Below, piece after piece: positions 14,185 through 22,858 of a DNA stretch of 28,862 bases. The notes beneath the pieces were generated by a model. That model was not told the DNA's origin, did no database searches, and saw only the letters and a list, made by a program, of their open reading frames with translations. Numbering within the stretch: position 1 is the first letter of the stretch; each line of letters begins with the position of its first letter. A program made the position numbers and the translations under genes. Location of the stretch: positions 1-28,862 of the forward strand of contig JADFLN010000006.1 of assembly GCA_022564385.1 (NCBI GenBank). The letters run 5' to 3'. The DNA is from Nitrososphaerota archaeon. Its GTDB lineage: Archaea > Thermoproteota > Nitrososphaeria > Nitrososphaerales > Nitrosopumilaceae.

Positions 14185-16503
14185 ATGGAACCTAAAATAT
14201 CAGAAAAAGCATGGAATCCAGAATTAGAAAAAAAGATACTAAAAAAATGGGAAGATGATAAAATTTATGATTTTACACCACAAGATGATAACTTTACCAT
14301 AGATACTCCTCCACCATATCCATCAGGCAGACCATGGCATATTGGGGCAGCAGCACATTATGCACAAATTGATATGATTGCCAGAACAGCAAGAATGGCT
14401 GGAAAAAATGTCTATTTCCCTATAGGAATTGATAGAAATGGACTTCCAGTAGAACTGTACACTGAAAAAAAATACAAAATTAGAATGAGGGAGACAGATA
14501 GAGATGAATTTCTGAAGTTATGTAGAGAAGCACTAGATGATTTAGAAGATGAAATGATTCTCATTATGAAAAATATTGGAATAAGTGGAGACTTTACAAA
14601 CTACTACAGAACTGATTCAGAAGAATACAGAACACTTACACAATCAACATTCATTGAATTATGGAAAAAAGGTCAAGTGTATCAAGCTAACAGACCTAAC
14701 AACTATGATTGGGTATCAGGAACAACTATTGCAGATGCAGAAATCATATACGAAGATTTACCAACTAAATTAGTTTATATGAAATTTAAAATAAAGGATA
14801 CAAACAAGGAAATAATTATTGCAAGTACAAGACCTGAGTTAGTTTGTGCATGTAAAACAATTATTGTAAATCCAAAAGATGAAAGATATACACAATATAT
14901 TGGAAAAAAAATAATTGTTCCAATTACTAATGCAGAAGTTGAATTAAGAACACATCATTCTGCCAAACAAGAGTTTGGATCAGGGGCAGTAATGATATGT
15001 AGTTATGGTGATCAAAATGATGTTGCATTGTTTAGAGAATTACAATTAGAAGAGATTATTGCAATTGGTCTAGATGGAAGGATGACAGAAGTTGCAGGAG
15101 AATATGCAGGACTAAAACCAAAACAAGCAAGAACAAAAATCATTGAAGACATGAAAACAAAAGGATTTGTAGAAAAAATTGAAGACATTATACACAGAAC
15201 ACCTCTTTCTGAAAGAAGTAAAATTCCAATTGAAATAATTCCAATGGAAGAATACTACCTAAAACAAAAAGAATCAGTTGAAAAAATGAAAGCTCTTGGG
15301 GATGAGATTACATTTCACCCCACAATGCACAAACAAATTTTGATGAATTGGATTGAATCCATCAATATTGATTGGCCAATTTCAAGGAGAAGATATTATG
15401 GTACTGAAATCCCAATTTGGTATTGTAAAAAATGCTCAGAACCATATGTTCCTGAGCCTGGAAAGTACTACAGACCATGGAAAGAGGATTGCCCAATTAG
15501 TCAATGTCCAAAATGTCAATCTACTGAATTTGTTGGAGAAGAACGAACTTTTGACACATGGATGGATTCTAGTATATCACCACTCTTTGTAAGCAAATTC
15601 GGAAAAGATGAAGAATTTTTCAACAAGGTATATCCGGCTTCAATCAGACCTCAAGCAAAAGATATTGTTAGAACTTGGTTATACTATACACTTCTAAGAT
15701 GTGAACAACTTACTGGAAAGAAACCATGGTCTGAAGCTTGGATAATGGGATATGGACTTGATGAAAAAGGAATGAAGATGAGTAAAAGTAAAGGAAATGC
15801 AATTGATCCTTTACCAATTATTGAAAAATTAGGTGCTGATACTTTTAGGTTCTGGAGTGCAAGTGAAATTAATCACGGATATGACTTCAGATGCAACGAA
15901 CAAAAAATAGAATCAACTAAAAAATTCCTAAGTAAATTATGGAATGTATCAAGATTTTTGTCTAGTTTCTCAGTAATAAAATCTGCTACCACAAACGCAT
16001 CAGATAAATGGATTTTATCGGAATTAGATAATCTTGTAAAAGAATGTAAGAAAGGTTATGATGAATACAATTTCTTTATTCCTGCAATAGCAATTAGGGA
16101 ATTTACATGGAATTTGTTTGCAGCACATTACATTGAAATGGTAAAAGTAAGAGCTTATGGGATTGATTTTTCAAATGAAGAAAGAGATGGTGCAATATTT
16201 ACATTACATAAAGTATTATCAACAATTTTAAAATTATTAGCACCAATTACACCATTTATCACTGAATATCTTTGGAATACTTTGTATTCTGAAGAAAGTA
16301 TTCACAAACAGAAACAAGCAGAAGTAGAAAATCTAGAAGTTAAAAGTAACATTACAAAAGATATTACAGAATTTAATTCTAAAGTATGGAATGAGAAAAA
16401 AACTCAGAATCTATCATTAAAGGATTCAATAAAAATAGAAATTCCATCAAATTTAGAATCATTTAAAAAAGATTTGAAATCTATGCATAATTTAATAGAT
16501 TAA
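14185..16503 (+). CDS. valS: Valyl-tRNA synthetase
   Basis: 772 residues, ATG 7 bp after the preceding stop, so probably co-transcribed with it. A class I synthetase: PPYPSGRPWHIG (about 43-54) is the HIGH region, GMKMSKSKGNAIDP near residue 530 is the KMSKS loop, and GADTFRFWSAS follows. The CP1 editing domain is marked by ASTRPELVCACKTIIVNP and FGSGAVMICSYGDQND. TFDTWMDSSISPL and WPISRRRYYGTEIPIWYC are ValRS-type, with Cys pairs CKKC and CPKC that could hold zinc. The anticodon-binding helical domain follows (about 600-720). Total length is at the short end for archaeal ValRS, with no long C-terminal coiled coil. Confidence 0.96.
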   Translation: MEPKISEKAWNPELEKKILKKWEDDKIYDFTPQDDNFTIDTPPPYPSGRPWHIGAAAHYAQIDMIARTARMAGKNVYFPIGIDRNGLPVELYTEKKYKIRMRETDRDEFLKLCREALDDLEDEMILIMKNIGISGDFTNYYRTDSEEYRTLTQSTFIELWKKGQVYQANRPNNYDWVSGTTIADAEIIYEDLPTKLVYMKFKIKDTNKEIIIASTRPELVCACKTIIVNPKDERYTQYIGKKIIVPITNAEVELRTHHSAKQEFGSGAVMICSYGDQNDVALFRELQLEEIIAIGLDGRMTEVAGEYAGLKPKQARTKIIEDMKTKGFVEKIEDIIHRTPLSERSKIPIEIIPMEEYYLKQKESVEKMKALGDEITFHPTMHKQILMNWIESINIDWPISRRRYYGTEIPIWYCKKCSEPYVPEPGKYYRPWKEDCPISQCPKCQSTEFVGEERTFDTWMDSSISPLFVSKFGKDEEFFNKVYPASIRPQAKDIVRTWLYYTLLRCEQLTGKKPWSEAWIMGYGLDEKGMKMSKSKGNAIDPLPIIEKLGADTFRFWSASEINHGYDFRCNEQKIESTKKFLSKLWNVSRFLSSFSVIKSATTNASDKWILSELDNLVKECKKGYDEYNFFIPAIAIREFTWNLFAAHYIEMVKVRAYGIDFSNEERDGAIFTLHKVLSTILKLLAPITPFITEYLWNTLYSEESIHKQKQAEVENLEVKSNITKDITEFNSKVWNEKKTQNLSLKDSIKIEIPSNLESFKKDLKSMHNLID

Positions 16504-16524
16504 GTAGTATTATTCTTGAATAAA

Positions 16525-17142
16525 TCAATTCTTTGAAGCATTGACAAGATTTATGAAATATTTGTGTAATGAAATATCTTCAGTAAGTTCTGGATGAAAT
16601 GAAGTAGCAATTACATTACCTTTTTTTACTGCAACTATTCGTTCATTAAATTTTGATAGAACTTCTATATCAGAACCAACATCTGAAATAGATGGTGCTC
16701 TAATAAAGACACCATTAAATTTTGGAATATCTATAGAGTCCATAGACACATCTGCTTCAAATGATTCTCGTTGTCGTCCAAAGGAATTTCTTTCTAATTT
16801 AATATCAAGAATATCCAAAAGTGGTTGATCAGTATTTCCAACAATACGATCGTTAGCTGTCTTTGATAACATTATCATGCCAGCACAAATTCCAAGTACA
16901 GGCATTCCATTTTCAATTTTTTCTTTCAAGACTTTCAACGAACCATTTACCAAAGAAAGTTGTCCAATAGTAGTACTTTCACCGCCAGGTATTATTACAC
17001 CATCTAATTGAGAAATTTCTTCAGGGGTTTTTACATCAGTAACTTTTCCATCAATGTCTAATTCATTTAGGGCAGCTCTTGCGGATAAGAGATTTTCTTG
17101 AACATCACCTTGTATAGATAAAATTCCAATATTGAGACTCAT
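16525..17142 (-). CDS. pdxT: Pyridoxal 5'-phosphate synthase glutaminase subunit
   Basis: 205 residues, ATG start overlapping the pdxS stop by 4 bp. PdxT releases ammonia from glutamine and channels it to PdxS to make PLP. It is a class I glutaminase: IPGGEST (51-57) binds glutamine, GICAGM holds the nucleophile C86, and SFHPELT gives H183 and E185 to complete the triad. Length is usual for the family. It is the second gene of the PLP operon and converges on valS, leaving 21 bp. Confidence 0.97.
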   Translation of the reverse strand: MSLNIGILSIQGDVQENLLSARAALNELDIDGKVTDVKTPEEISQLDGVIIPGGESTTIGQLSLVNGSLKVLKEKIENGMPVLGICAGMIMLSKTANDRIVGNTDQPLLDILDIKLERNSFGRQRESFEADVSMDSIDIPKFNGVFIRAPSISDVGSDIEVLSKFNERIVAVKKGNVIATSFHPELTEDISLHKYFINLVNASKN

Positions 17143-18107
17143 GAAGAAGCACCACGATCTTGCATTCGTAATTCTAGTGTATTTACATCTAATCCCAACA
17201 TGGATTGTCTTTCATCAATCATTTTTTGAGCTTCTTTGACTTTATCAGATTCATTCCAAAAAGTAGTAGCCAAAACTATTGCTTTCGCTCTTTCTTGTGC
17301 GTCATTTGCATTAAAAATTCCAGAACCAACAAAGATTCCATCACATCCAAGAGACATTAGATATGCAGCGTCAGCAGGAGTGGCTATTCCACCAGCAGCA
17401 AAATTTACAACAGGTAACCTTCCAAGTTTTGCAGTTTGTTCAACAATATCATATGATACTTTGAATTCTCTTGCCATTCGAACCAAGTCCTGATTATCTC
17501 CAGAATCATAAATTGCCTTAATTATTCTTAATTCATCATTAACTTTTTTAATATGAGTAATAGCTTCTGCAACATTTCCAGTTCCAGGTTCGCCTTTTGT
17601 TCTAATCATTGATGCACCTTCTTCAATTCTTCTTAAAGCTTCAGCCAAAGATCTTGCACCATTTACAACAGGTGTTGTAAAATCCCATTTCCAAATATGA
17701 TGAAGTTCATCAGCAGGAGTTAAAACTTCAGATTCGTCAATCATATCTACATCAGTTTCTTGTAGAACTAAAGCTTCAGTGACATGACCAATTCTACATT
17801 TTGCCATTACTGGAATTGTCACTGAATTCATAATATCTTCAATAATTCTAATGCTTGCAGTTCGTGCAACTCCTCCCGCTTTTCTAACTTCTGAAGGAAG
17901 TTTGTCTAAAACCATGACAGAAACTGCTCCAGCTTCTTCAGCAATTTGAGCTTGTTCTACAGTTGTAACGTCCATGACAACCCCATTCTTCAACATGTGA
18001 GCAAAACCTCGTTTGAGAATAGTTGAGCCACGTTTAATATCAACAGAATTTATTTTTTCAGAAATTATGCCTTTAGCGTCATGTCGTTCACCAGATAATG
18101 GAAGCAT
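17139..18107 (-). CDS. pdxS: Pyridoxal 5'-phosphate synthase synthase subunit
   Basis: 322 residues, ATG start. PdxS condenses ribose 5-phosphate, glyceraldehyde 3-phosphate and ammonia into PLP as a dodecamer. D46 lies in VVMDV, K103 in PVMAKCRIGH and K171 in RTKGEPGTGN; the two lysines hold the covalent intermediates. LDKLPSEVRKAGGVAR, IDESEVLTPADE and GCDGIFVGSGIF are standard. The first 30 residues before RGFAHMLKNG exceed the common bacterial form (about 294 in all), so either the archaeal protein has an extended N-terminus or translation starts later. It is followed directly by pdxT and preceded, 30 bp away, by a membrane-protein gene on the same strand. Confidence 0.97.
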   Translation of the reverse strand: MLPLSGERHDAKGIISEKINSVDIKRGSTILKRGFAHMLKNGVVMDVTTVEQAQIAEEAGAVSVMVLDKLPSEVRKAGGVARTASIRIIEDIMNSVTIPVMAKCRIGHVTEALVLQETDVDMIDESEVLTPADELHHIWKWDFTTPVVNGARSLAEALRRIEEGASMIRTKGEPGTGNVAEAITHIKKVNDELRIIKAIYDSGDNQDLVRMAREFKVSYDIVEQTAKLGRLPVVNFAAGGIATPADAAYLMSLGCDGIFVGSGIFNANDAQERAKAIVLATTFWNESDKVKEAQKMIDERQSMLGLDVNTLELRMQDRGASS

Positions 18108-18137
18108 ACACTAATTTTTACTAGAGACTATTTGTAT

Positions 18138-18740
18138 CTATTCACTAATTTCAGATATAATCTTATCCAATTCAGATTCAACCATAGTAATAATTGGGGG
18201 AATTAATTGTGCCGTAGCATTTTGTTCAGGCCAATAGATTTTATTGACATATCCATTAAGAGTTACTTTGACATTTGATTTCTGATAATCAGTTACATTT
18301 TCTAGAATTAAAAACGATTCGGATGGGATAGTTATGAAACCAGTTTCTTTTATCAACGATTTTAGTTTGAGAAGTCTTTTTTCATCTAGTTTTGACAAAA
18401 TGTCAAGTTGTGGATTTCCTTGTTCAGTTACAGAATATTTTAGATCACCATTATTTTTAATGTAAAGAATTTCAGTTTTTTGCGCCCCAATTCTTTCTGT
18501 AATACCGTAAGAAGTTTTCTTTAGTTGGTGTTTGATATATTCAATTTCAATAGTATCAAAAGAATTAGCGGCAGAAATTGGAATTTCATTTTTTGTAATT
18601 AATGGGACTGAAATTAAAAGTGCTACAATTACTGGAATTGCACCGAATACAAAATGAATTGGTTTTACCATGATTAATGAACTAATACAAATCCATGTTA
18701 ATAGCAAATAAATCTTAGTTAAAAATAACTTAAAATTCAA
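18138..18740 (-). CDS. Membrane-anchored protein, unknown function
   Basis: 200 residues from TTG 18740, or 177 from ATG 18671. The long form has two hydrophobic segments, LFLTKIYLLLTWICISSLIM (5-24) and FVFGAIPVIVALLISVPLIT (30-49); the short form keeps only the second. The soluble part (50-200) has IEIEYIKHQLKKTSYG, a strand-rich middle and a final acidic helix SELDKIISEISE. The TTG lies close to the divergent tRNA-Trp promoter, and a TATTT element about 30 bp before ATG 18671 makes the shorter form attractive. It precedes pdxS by 30 bp and may share its transcript. No family recognised. Confidence 0.55.
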   Translation of the reverse strand: MNFKLFLTKIYLLLTWICISSLIMVKPIHFVFGAIPVIVALLISVPLITKNEIPISAANSFDTIEIEYIKHQLKKTSYGITERIGAQKTEILYIKNNGDLKYSVTEQGNPQLDILSKLDEKRLLKLKSLIKETGFITIPSESFLILENVTDYQKSNVKVTLNGYVNKIYWPEQNATAQLIPPIITMVESELDKIISEISE

Positions 18741-18790
18741 GTCTATTTTATTCTTGTTCGTGGGGTCGTAGCCTAGCCTGGTAGGGCGAC

Positions 18791-18816
18791 AGTGTCTACA
18801 AATAGATCACCGCTAA
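18791..18816 (+). other. tRNA-Trp intron 1 (26 nt, position 28/29, bulge-helix-bulge)
   Basis: The 5' bulge is AC|A (18789-18791). A 4-bp central helix pairs GGCG (18785-18788) with CGCT (18811-18814, one G-U). The 3' bulge is AA|G (18815-18817). The intron itself folds as GTG/CAC and TCTA/TAGA around CAAA. Cuts after the second base of each 3-nt bulge give exactly the ends that rebuild the anticodon stem. The position is non-canonical. Confidence 0.8.
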
Positions 18817-18825
18817 GGGCTCCAG

Positions 18826-18878
18826 AGGTAAACTAAGCTAAACTGACTCACGGATGATGTAAGTTTGGAGCTGTAGTG
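18826..18878 (+). other. tRNA-Trp intron 2 (53 nt, canonical position 37/38)
   Basis: Ends are set by the need for the loop CTCCAGA and stem strand CCCGT. The exon bases CTCC (18820-18823) pair perfectly with GGAG (18867-18870), as the central helix of a bulge-helix-bulge would, but the 3' bulge is then longer than three bases, so the fold is relaxed. Inside are CTGA (18843-18846) and ATGATG (18854-18859), similar to box D/D' and box C/C' of C/D guide RNAs. In Haloferax the tRNA-Trp intron is a C/D guide; whether this one is remains open. Confidence 0.65.
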
Positions 18879-18925
18879 ACCCGTAGGTCGCCGGTTCAAT
18901 TCCGGTCGGCCCCACGTTAAAAATT

Positions 18926-21190
18926 CTATTGATTATTTTTTAAAATATTTAGTGCAGAGCCAGCTTTGAACCATTCAATTTGAGATTTGTTATATGAGTG
19001 ATTTAATAAAATTTCTTCTTTACTACCATCACTATGTGAAATTATACATTTGACTTGTTTGTTGGGTTCTAAATCATTTAAATTTATTATACTAATTTTA
19101 TCATCTTCAAGAATCTTATCGTAATCATCAGGGATGCTAAAGGTCAGTGCTAAAATCCCTTGTTTTTTTAGATTGGTTTCATGTATTCTAGCTAAACTTT
19201 TGGTAATAACTGCGACACATCCCAAATATCTTGGAGTCATAGCAGCGTGTTCTCTACTGCTACCCTCTCCATAATTATTATCACCAATTATCACCCAGTT
19301 CATTTGTTTTTCTTTATACTGCCTAGCAATTTTTGAGAATGGTTCAAATTTATTGTTTAGAATGTTTTTACCGTGACCTACTTCATTGTTAAATGCATTA
19401 ACTGCTCCTAAAAGTAGATTATCACTTAAGTTATCTAAATGTCCTCTAAGTGATAACCATACACCTGCTGGAGATATATGGTCAGTAGTACATTTACCAA
19501 AGGCTTTAATCATTATTGGAATTTCTTCAAAATCTTTTCCATCCCATTTTGGAAATGGTTCCAAACGTTGTAATCTATTACTGTTAGGATCAATTATGAT
19601 ATCAACATTATCAGAATTTTTAGAAGGTGCAATAAAAATTCCCTCAGGTATCAGAAAACCTTTTTCAGGAACTTCAGGTGCAGGTTTAGGTGGCTCAAGT
19701 TTGAATTTTGTTCCGTCGGCTGCAGTTAGTTCGTCTTTTAATGGATTAAAGGAAAGTTTTCCTCCTAAAGCTAAGGCAATAATCATTTCAGGGCTACCAA
19801 TGAAGTTCAGAGTATTTCTATGACCATCGTTTCTTCCTGGAAAATTTCTGTTATATGATGTAACAATAGTATTTTTTTGATTTTTTTCTAATTCAGGTCT
19901 ATTCCATTGTCCAATACAGGGACCACAAGCATTTGCTAAAACAGTTGCACCAATCTCTTTAAGAGAATCCATTAGTCCATCTCTTTCAATAGTTCCGCGA
20001 ATTTGTTCAGAACCAGGAGTAACTAATAATGGAATTTTAGCTTTGATTCCTTTTGCTTTTGCTTGTTCAGCCAAGCTTGCTGCTCTTGACATATCCTCAT
20101 AAGATGAATTTGTACAACTACCAATTAATGCAACAGAAATTGGATCAACATAGTCATTAGATTTCACGTCATCTGCTAGTTCTGAAATTGTTCTTGCCAA
20201 ATCAGGAGTATGAGGTCCAACAATATGAGGTTCTAATGTTGATAGATTGATTTCAATTACTTTATCAAAAAAGTTTTCAGGATTTGTTTCAACTTCAGGA
20301 TCTGCAACAAGTAATTCTTTATTTTGATTTGCTAATTCAGCTATATCACTCCTGTTAGTATATTTCAAATAAGTTTCCATTCTTTCATCATATGGAAAAA
20401 TTGAGCAGGTTGCACCAATTTCAGCTCCCATATTAGTAATTGTAGCTTTGCCTGTACAACTGATAGATTTTGTTCCAGATCCAAAGTATTCAACTATTGA
20501 ATTCGTACCTCCAGAAACTGTTAATTCCTTAGTAACTTTGAGAATGATATCCTTAGGGGATGTCCATCCATTTAATTTTCCAGTTAATTTAATTCCAATT
20601 CGTTTTGGATAGAGTAATTCCCAAGGTAAATCTGCCATGGTTTCAGCTGCATCCAACCCACCAACCCCAATAGCAATCATTCCAAGACCACCAGCATTTG
20701 GAGTATGAGAATCTGTGCCAATCATCAACCCTCCAGGAAATGCATAATTTTCAAGAACCACTTGATGAATAATTCCAGCTCCAGGTTTCCAAAAACCACA
20801 TCCAAATTTTGCACAAGTGGATTGTAAAAATTTAAAAATTTCACTGTTTTCATTTAGAGAAACTTTCATGTCAACATCACCTTGAACTTCAGCTCTAATG
20901 AGATGATCACAATGTACTGTTGTTGGTAAAGATGTTTGTTCAAGTCCAGCCTGCATAAATTGAAGCATTACCATTTGCCCAGTAACATCTTGTAATGCAA
21001 CTCTATCAGGTTTTAGAAAAACATAATCTTTTCCACCAGTAAAACTTTTGTTGGAAATTTCATTAAAATGACCGGCTAAAATTTTCTCAGTAAGTGTAAG
21101 TGGTCTTCCAATTATTGTTCTATATTTTACAATATTTTCTTTTAATTTTTTATAAACACATGAAACAAATTCAGTAACATCGATTTCCAC
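18926..21190 (-). CDS. acn: Aconitate hydratase, mitochondrial-type
   Basis: 754 residues, ATG start. Aconitase isomerises citrate and isocitrate through cis-aconitate with a [4Fe-4S] cluster. The cluster ligands are C359 (IGSCTNSSYED), C422 and C425 (ANACGPCIGQW). GTDSHTPNAGGLG (158-170), SYNRNFPGRNDG, and GDNNYGEGSSREHAA in the swivelling C-terminal domain complete the active site. Length and motif spacing match the mitochondrial/AcnA-m type rather than the bacterial AcnA (about 890) or AcnB. It would work in the TCA reactions that supply 2-oxoglutarate in an autotroph. Monocistronic in this window; the divergent neighbour starts 153 bp away across an AT-rich gap. Confidence 0.96.
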   Translation of the reverse strand: MEIDVTEFVSCVYKKLKENIVKYRTIIGRPLTLTEKILAGHFNEISNKSFTGGKDYVFLKPDRVALQDVTGQMVMLQFMQAGLEQTSLPTTVHCDHLIRAEVQGDVDMKVSLNENSEIFKFLQSTCAKFGCGFWKPGAGIIHQVVLENYAFPGGLMIGTDSHTPNAGGLGMIAIGVGGLDAAETMADLPWELLYPKRIGIKLTGKLNGWTSPKDIILKVTKELTVSGGTNSIVEYFGSGTKSISCTGKATITNMGAEIGATCSIFPYDERMETYLKYTNRSDIAELANQNKELLVADPEVETNPENFFDKVIEINLSTLEPHIVGPHTPDLARTISELADDVKSNDYVDPISVALIGSCTNSSYEDMSRAASLAEQAKAKGIKAKIPLLVTPGSEQIRGTIERDGLMDSLKEIGATVLANACGPCIGQWNRPELEKNQKNTIVTSYNRNFPGRNDGHRNTLNFIGSPEMIIALALGGKLSFNPLKDELTAADGTKFKLEPPKPAPEVPEKGFLIPEGIFIAPSKNSDNVDIIIDPNSNRLQRLEPFPKWDGKDFEEIPIMIKAFGKCTTDHISPAGVWLSLRGHLDNLSDNLLLGAVNAFNNEVGHGKNILNNKFEPFSKIARQYKEKQMNWVIIGDNNYGEGSSREHAAMTPRYLGCVAVITKSLARIHETNLKKQGILALTFSIPDDYDKILEDDKISIINLNDLEPNKQVKCIISHSDGSKEEILLNHSYNKSQIEWFKAGSALNILKNNQ

Positions 21191-21343
21191 ATGATGTAAT
21201 AAATTTATCCGGAATTTAATATTTACAATTTAAACTCGAAAAATCATTCCAATATACATGTAAATTCTTAACAATTATAAGTTAAAAGCAGCTTTCTTAT
21301 TGAATATTGGGGAGTTTTAAATTTTATAAATTAAGGTGTAAAT

Positions 21344-21976
21344 ATGGTCAATAAGGGTTTTCCAAAATTTGGTATGTCACAAGCAGGAGCATTTGTTGCT
21401 GCTCTAAAAAATTACAATTTACCAGATTTCATTTTAGTACTGATTGCAAAAGAATGCAAATCGGATCTTCTTGAAAGAGGAAGAATTGATGATAGATTAC
21501 AAAGCATGAATGATGAAGCTTTGGAACTGCTGCATAAAGTTTTTGTTAGTTGTAAAGAAGATGATGCAGGGAAATATGCACAATATAGATTTTATGCATA
21601 TGTTTCAAGTATGTATCATAAATGTGAAGTTCTAGTTAATGAAACAATTCCGGGTACAGCAGACAAAACTCATAAAATTCCTGTTGCAGTAAAAAATAAT
21701 GGAATGTATATTGCAGTTGCGTATAACAAAGCAACTGGAAATCCTGTTAACAAAAAAGAAACTGCAAGATTTTATGAAATGGTAGATGACATTAAGAAAG
21801 GGGAACATGGAACAATGTTAACGGATGCAATTTATGGTTCTTCAGTAGGTTTTAGAAGTGATGCATTAGTAGAACTTAAAAATTTGAGTGAATCAAGAAA
21901 TGATGATCCTGAAAATATGTTGAATTTTAAAACAGCAAACTTTGAAAACAACATCTATTCTGTTACAAAGTGTTAA
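21344..21976 (+). CDS. Unknown 210-aa protein
   Basis: 210 residues from ATG 21344. AGGTG at 21334-21338 lies 5 bases before the ATG, a Shine-Dalgarno-like site, unlike most solitary genes here. The N-terminal 90 residues look all-helical (AFVAALKNYNLPDFILVLIAKEC). The C-terminal half has IPVAVKNNGMYIAVAYNKATGNPVNKK followed by ARFYEMVDDIKKGEHG, a strand-strand-helix order that faintly recalls Mrr-like restriction endonuclease folds, but without a clear D...(E/Q)xK set. Five Cys are scattered. No membrane segment. It converges with the HExxH gene with a 4-bp overlap. I do not recognise a family. Confidence 0.65.
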   Translation: MVNKGFPKFGMSQAGAFVAALKNYNLPDFILVLIAKECKSDLLERGRIDDRLQSMNDEALELLHKVFVSCKEDDAGKYAQYRFYAYVSSMYHKCEVLVNETIPGTADKTHKIPVAVKNNGMYIAVAYNKATGNPVNKKETARFYEMVDDIKKGEHGTMLTDAIYGSSVGFRSDALVELKNLSESRNDDPENMLNFKTANFENNIYSVTKC

Positions 21977-22557
21977 GTTGAAATATTATTTTGTATGTTT
22001 AGTTGTGAAGTATTCATTGTTAGAAACATAGGTTTATCATCAGTTTTTTGAAAATCTTCACCATATTGTTCAAATTCTAATTGTTCAAAGAGATGTTTTG
22101 TCCAAACGTCATGAACATCATGAATAAATTTTTTATTTTTAGAAATTCGTAATAATTCATGGAGTAATTCATGAGATACAGTAGTACAGTTCTTTTCTGC
22201 AAGAAATAATGAATCATTTGGTTCTTTAGGTTGTTGCCATAATATCATTCCAAAATTTTCAGCATGATATCCTTCACATGTACAATCAGTCCAGAATGGT
22301 CTAAAATGGGTTAGATAGAAATGATAAATGTCTTTTCCTCTTTGGTAATGATCACTAAGAAGAGTATGTGTGTCAAGTCTTTGAAAAATACTTCGGGGTT
22401 GTGTAATCAATTCATCGCATTGAATTTCATAATCTTTTCCAAATTTTTCTTTAATCCATATCTTATAAAATTGGCTCATTTTTTGAATATATTCAAATTC
22501 AAATTGTCGTTTTTCACGATCTTTTTCTTTTACAACAAAAATAAAATGTAAAATCAT
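21973..22557 (-). CDS. Putative zinc metalloprotein with an HExxH motif
   Basis: 194 residues, ATG start. TTVSHELLHELLRI contains HELLH, the zincin HExxH signature, about residues 129-133. A third metal ligand could come from HDVHDVWTKH some 15-25 residues later. Upstream FWTDCTCEGYHAENFGMILW is Cys/Trp-rich. There is no signal peptide, so it would act in the cytoplasm. The arrangement resembles small metallopeptidase-like proteins, but HExxH also occurs by chance or in non-peptidases, and no peptidase family can be named. The gene starts 18 bp after the Lrp-type gene on the same strand, so the pair may be co-transcribed. Confidence 0.6.
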   Translation of the reverse strand: MILHFIFVVKEKDREKRQFEFEYIQKMSQFYKIWIKEKFGKDYEIQCDELITQPRSIFQRLDTHTLLSDHYQRGKDIYHFYLTHFRPFWTDCTCEGYHAENFGMILWQQPKEPNDSLFLAEKNCTTVSHELLHELLRISKNKKFIHDVHDVWTKHLFEQLEFEQYGEDFQKTDDKPMFLTMNTSQLNIQNNIST

Positions 22558-22575
22558 AATAAGAAAAAAGGGTGT

Positions 22576-22815
22576 TTATGTCTGGCCTTCAATACCCATC
22601 AGAGTAAGAGTTGAACGAATCTTTTCAATTTTCCTGATCTTCCAAGTTATGGTTTCTCTAAGTTTTTCCACAGTTTCAGATTCAATCTTGGCCAAAATAT
22701 CGTATGCACCAAAAGTTCCATGAACTTCTTTAACACCTTCTAAGCCCTTTAGTTGCTGAATTATAGCTTCTTCTGAACCTAGTTCACAGTTTATTAAAAC
22801 ATAAGCTGTTGCCAT
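22576..22815 (-). CDS. Stand-alone Lrp/AsnC effector-binding (RAM) domain
   Basis: 79 residues, ATG start. The chain is a single alpha/beta ferredoxin-like RAM domain: AYVLINCELGSEEAIIQQL, GVKEVHGTFGAYDILAKIE, then ETITWKIRKIEKIRSTLTL. This is the amino-acid-sensing C-terminal domain of Lrp/AsnC regulators, here without the DNA-binding helix-turn-helix. Such free-standing domains are common in archaea and may assemble with full-length Lrp proteins or act as small-molecule sensors. GTFGAYD is the conserved ligand-side loop. It precedes the HExxH gene by 18 bp and follows the EVE gene by 43 bp, all on the minus strand. Confidence 0.88.
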   Translation of the reverse strand: MATAYVLINCELGSEEAIIQQLKGLEGVKEVHGTFGAYDILAKIESETVEKLRETITWKIRKIEKIRSTLTLMGIEGQT

Positions 22816-22858
22816 GACTAAATTAAATAAATCTACTATATCAATAAAGCGATCGTAT

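Larger units (their letters stand above)
18762..18914 (+). tRNA. tRNA-Trp(CCA) with two introns
   Basis: A 153-nt precursor that gives a 74-nt tRNA once 18791-18816 and 18826-18878 are removed. Acceptor GGGGTCG pairs with CGGCCCC, the D-stem is GCCT/GGGC, and the T-arm is GCCGG-TTCAATT-CCGGT. Joining the exons restores a perfect anticodon stem ACGGG/CCCGT around the loop CTCCAGA, anticodon CCA, tryptophan. Without removing the first insertion no anticodon stem can form. The discriminator is A (18914) and CCA is not encoded. A TTAAAATT element (18730-18737) lies about 25-32 bp upstream. The gene lies 12 bp from the end of the aconitase gene on the other strand. Confidence 0.9.
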
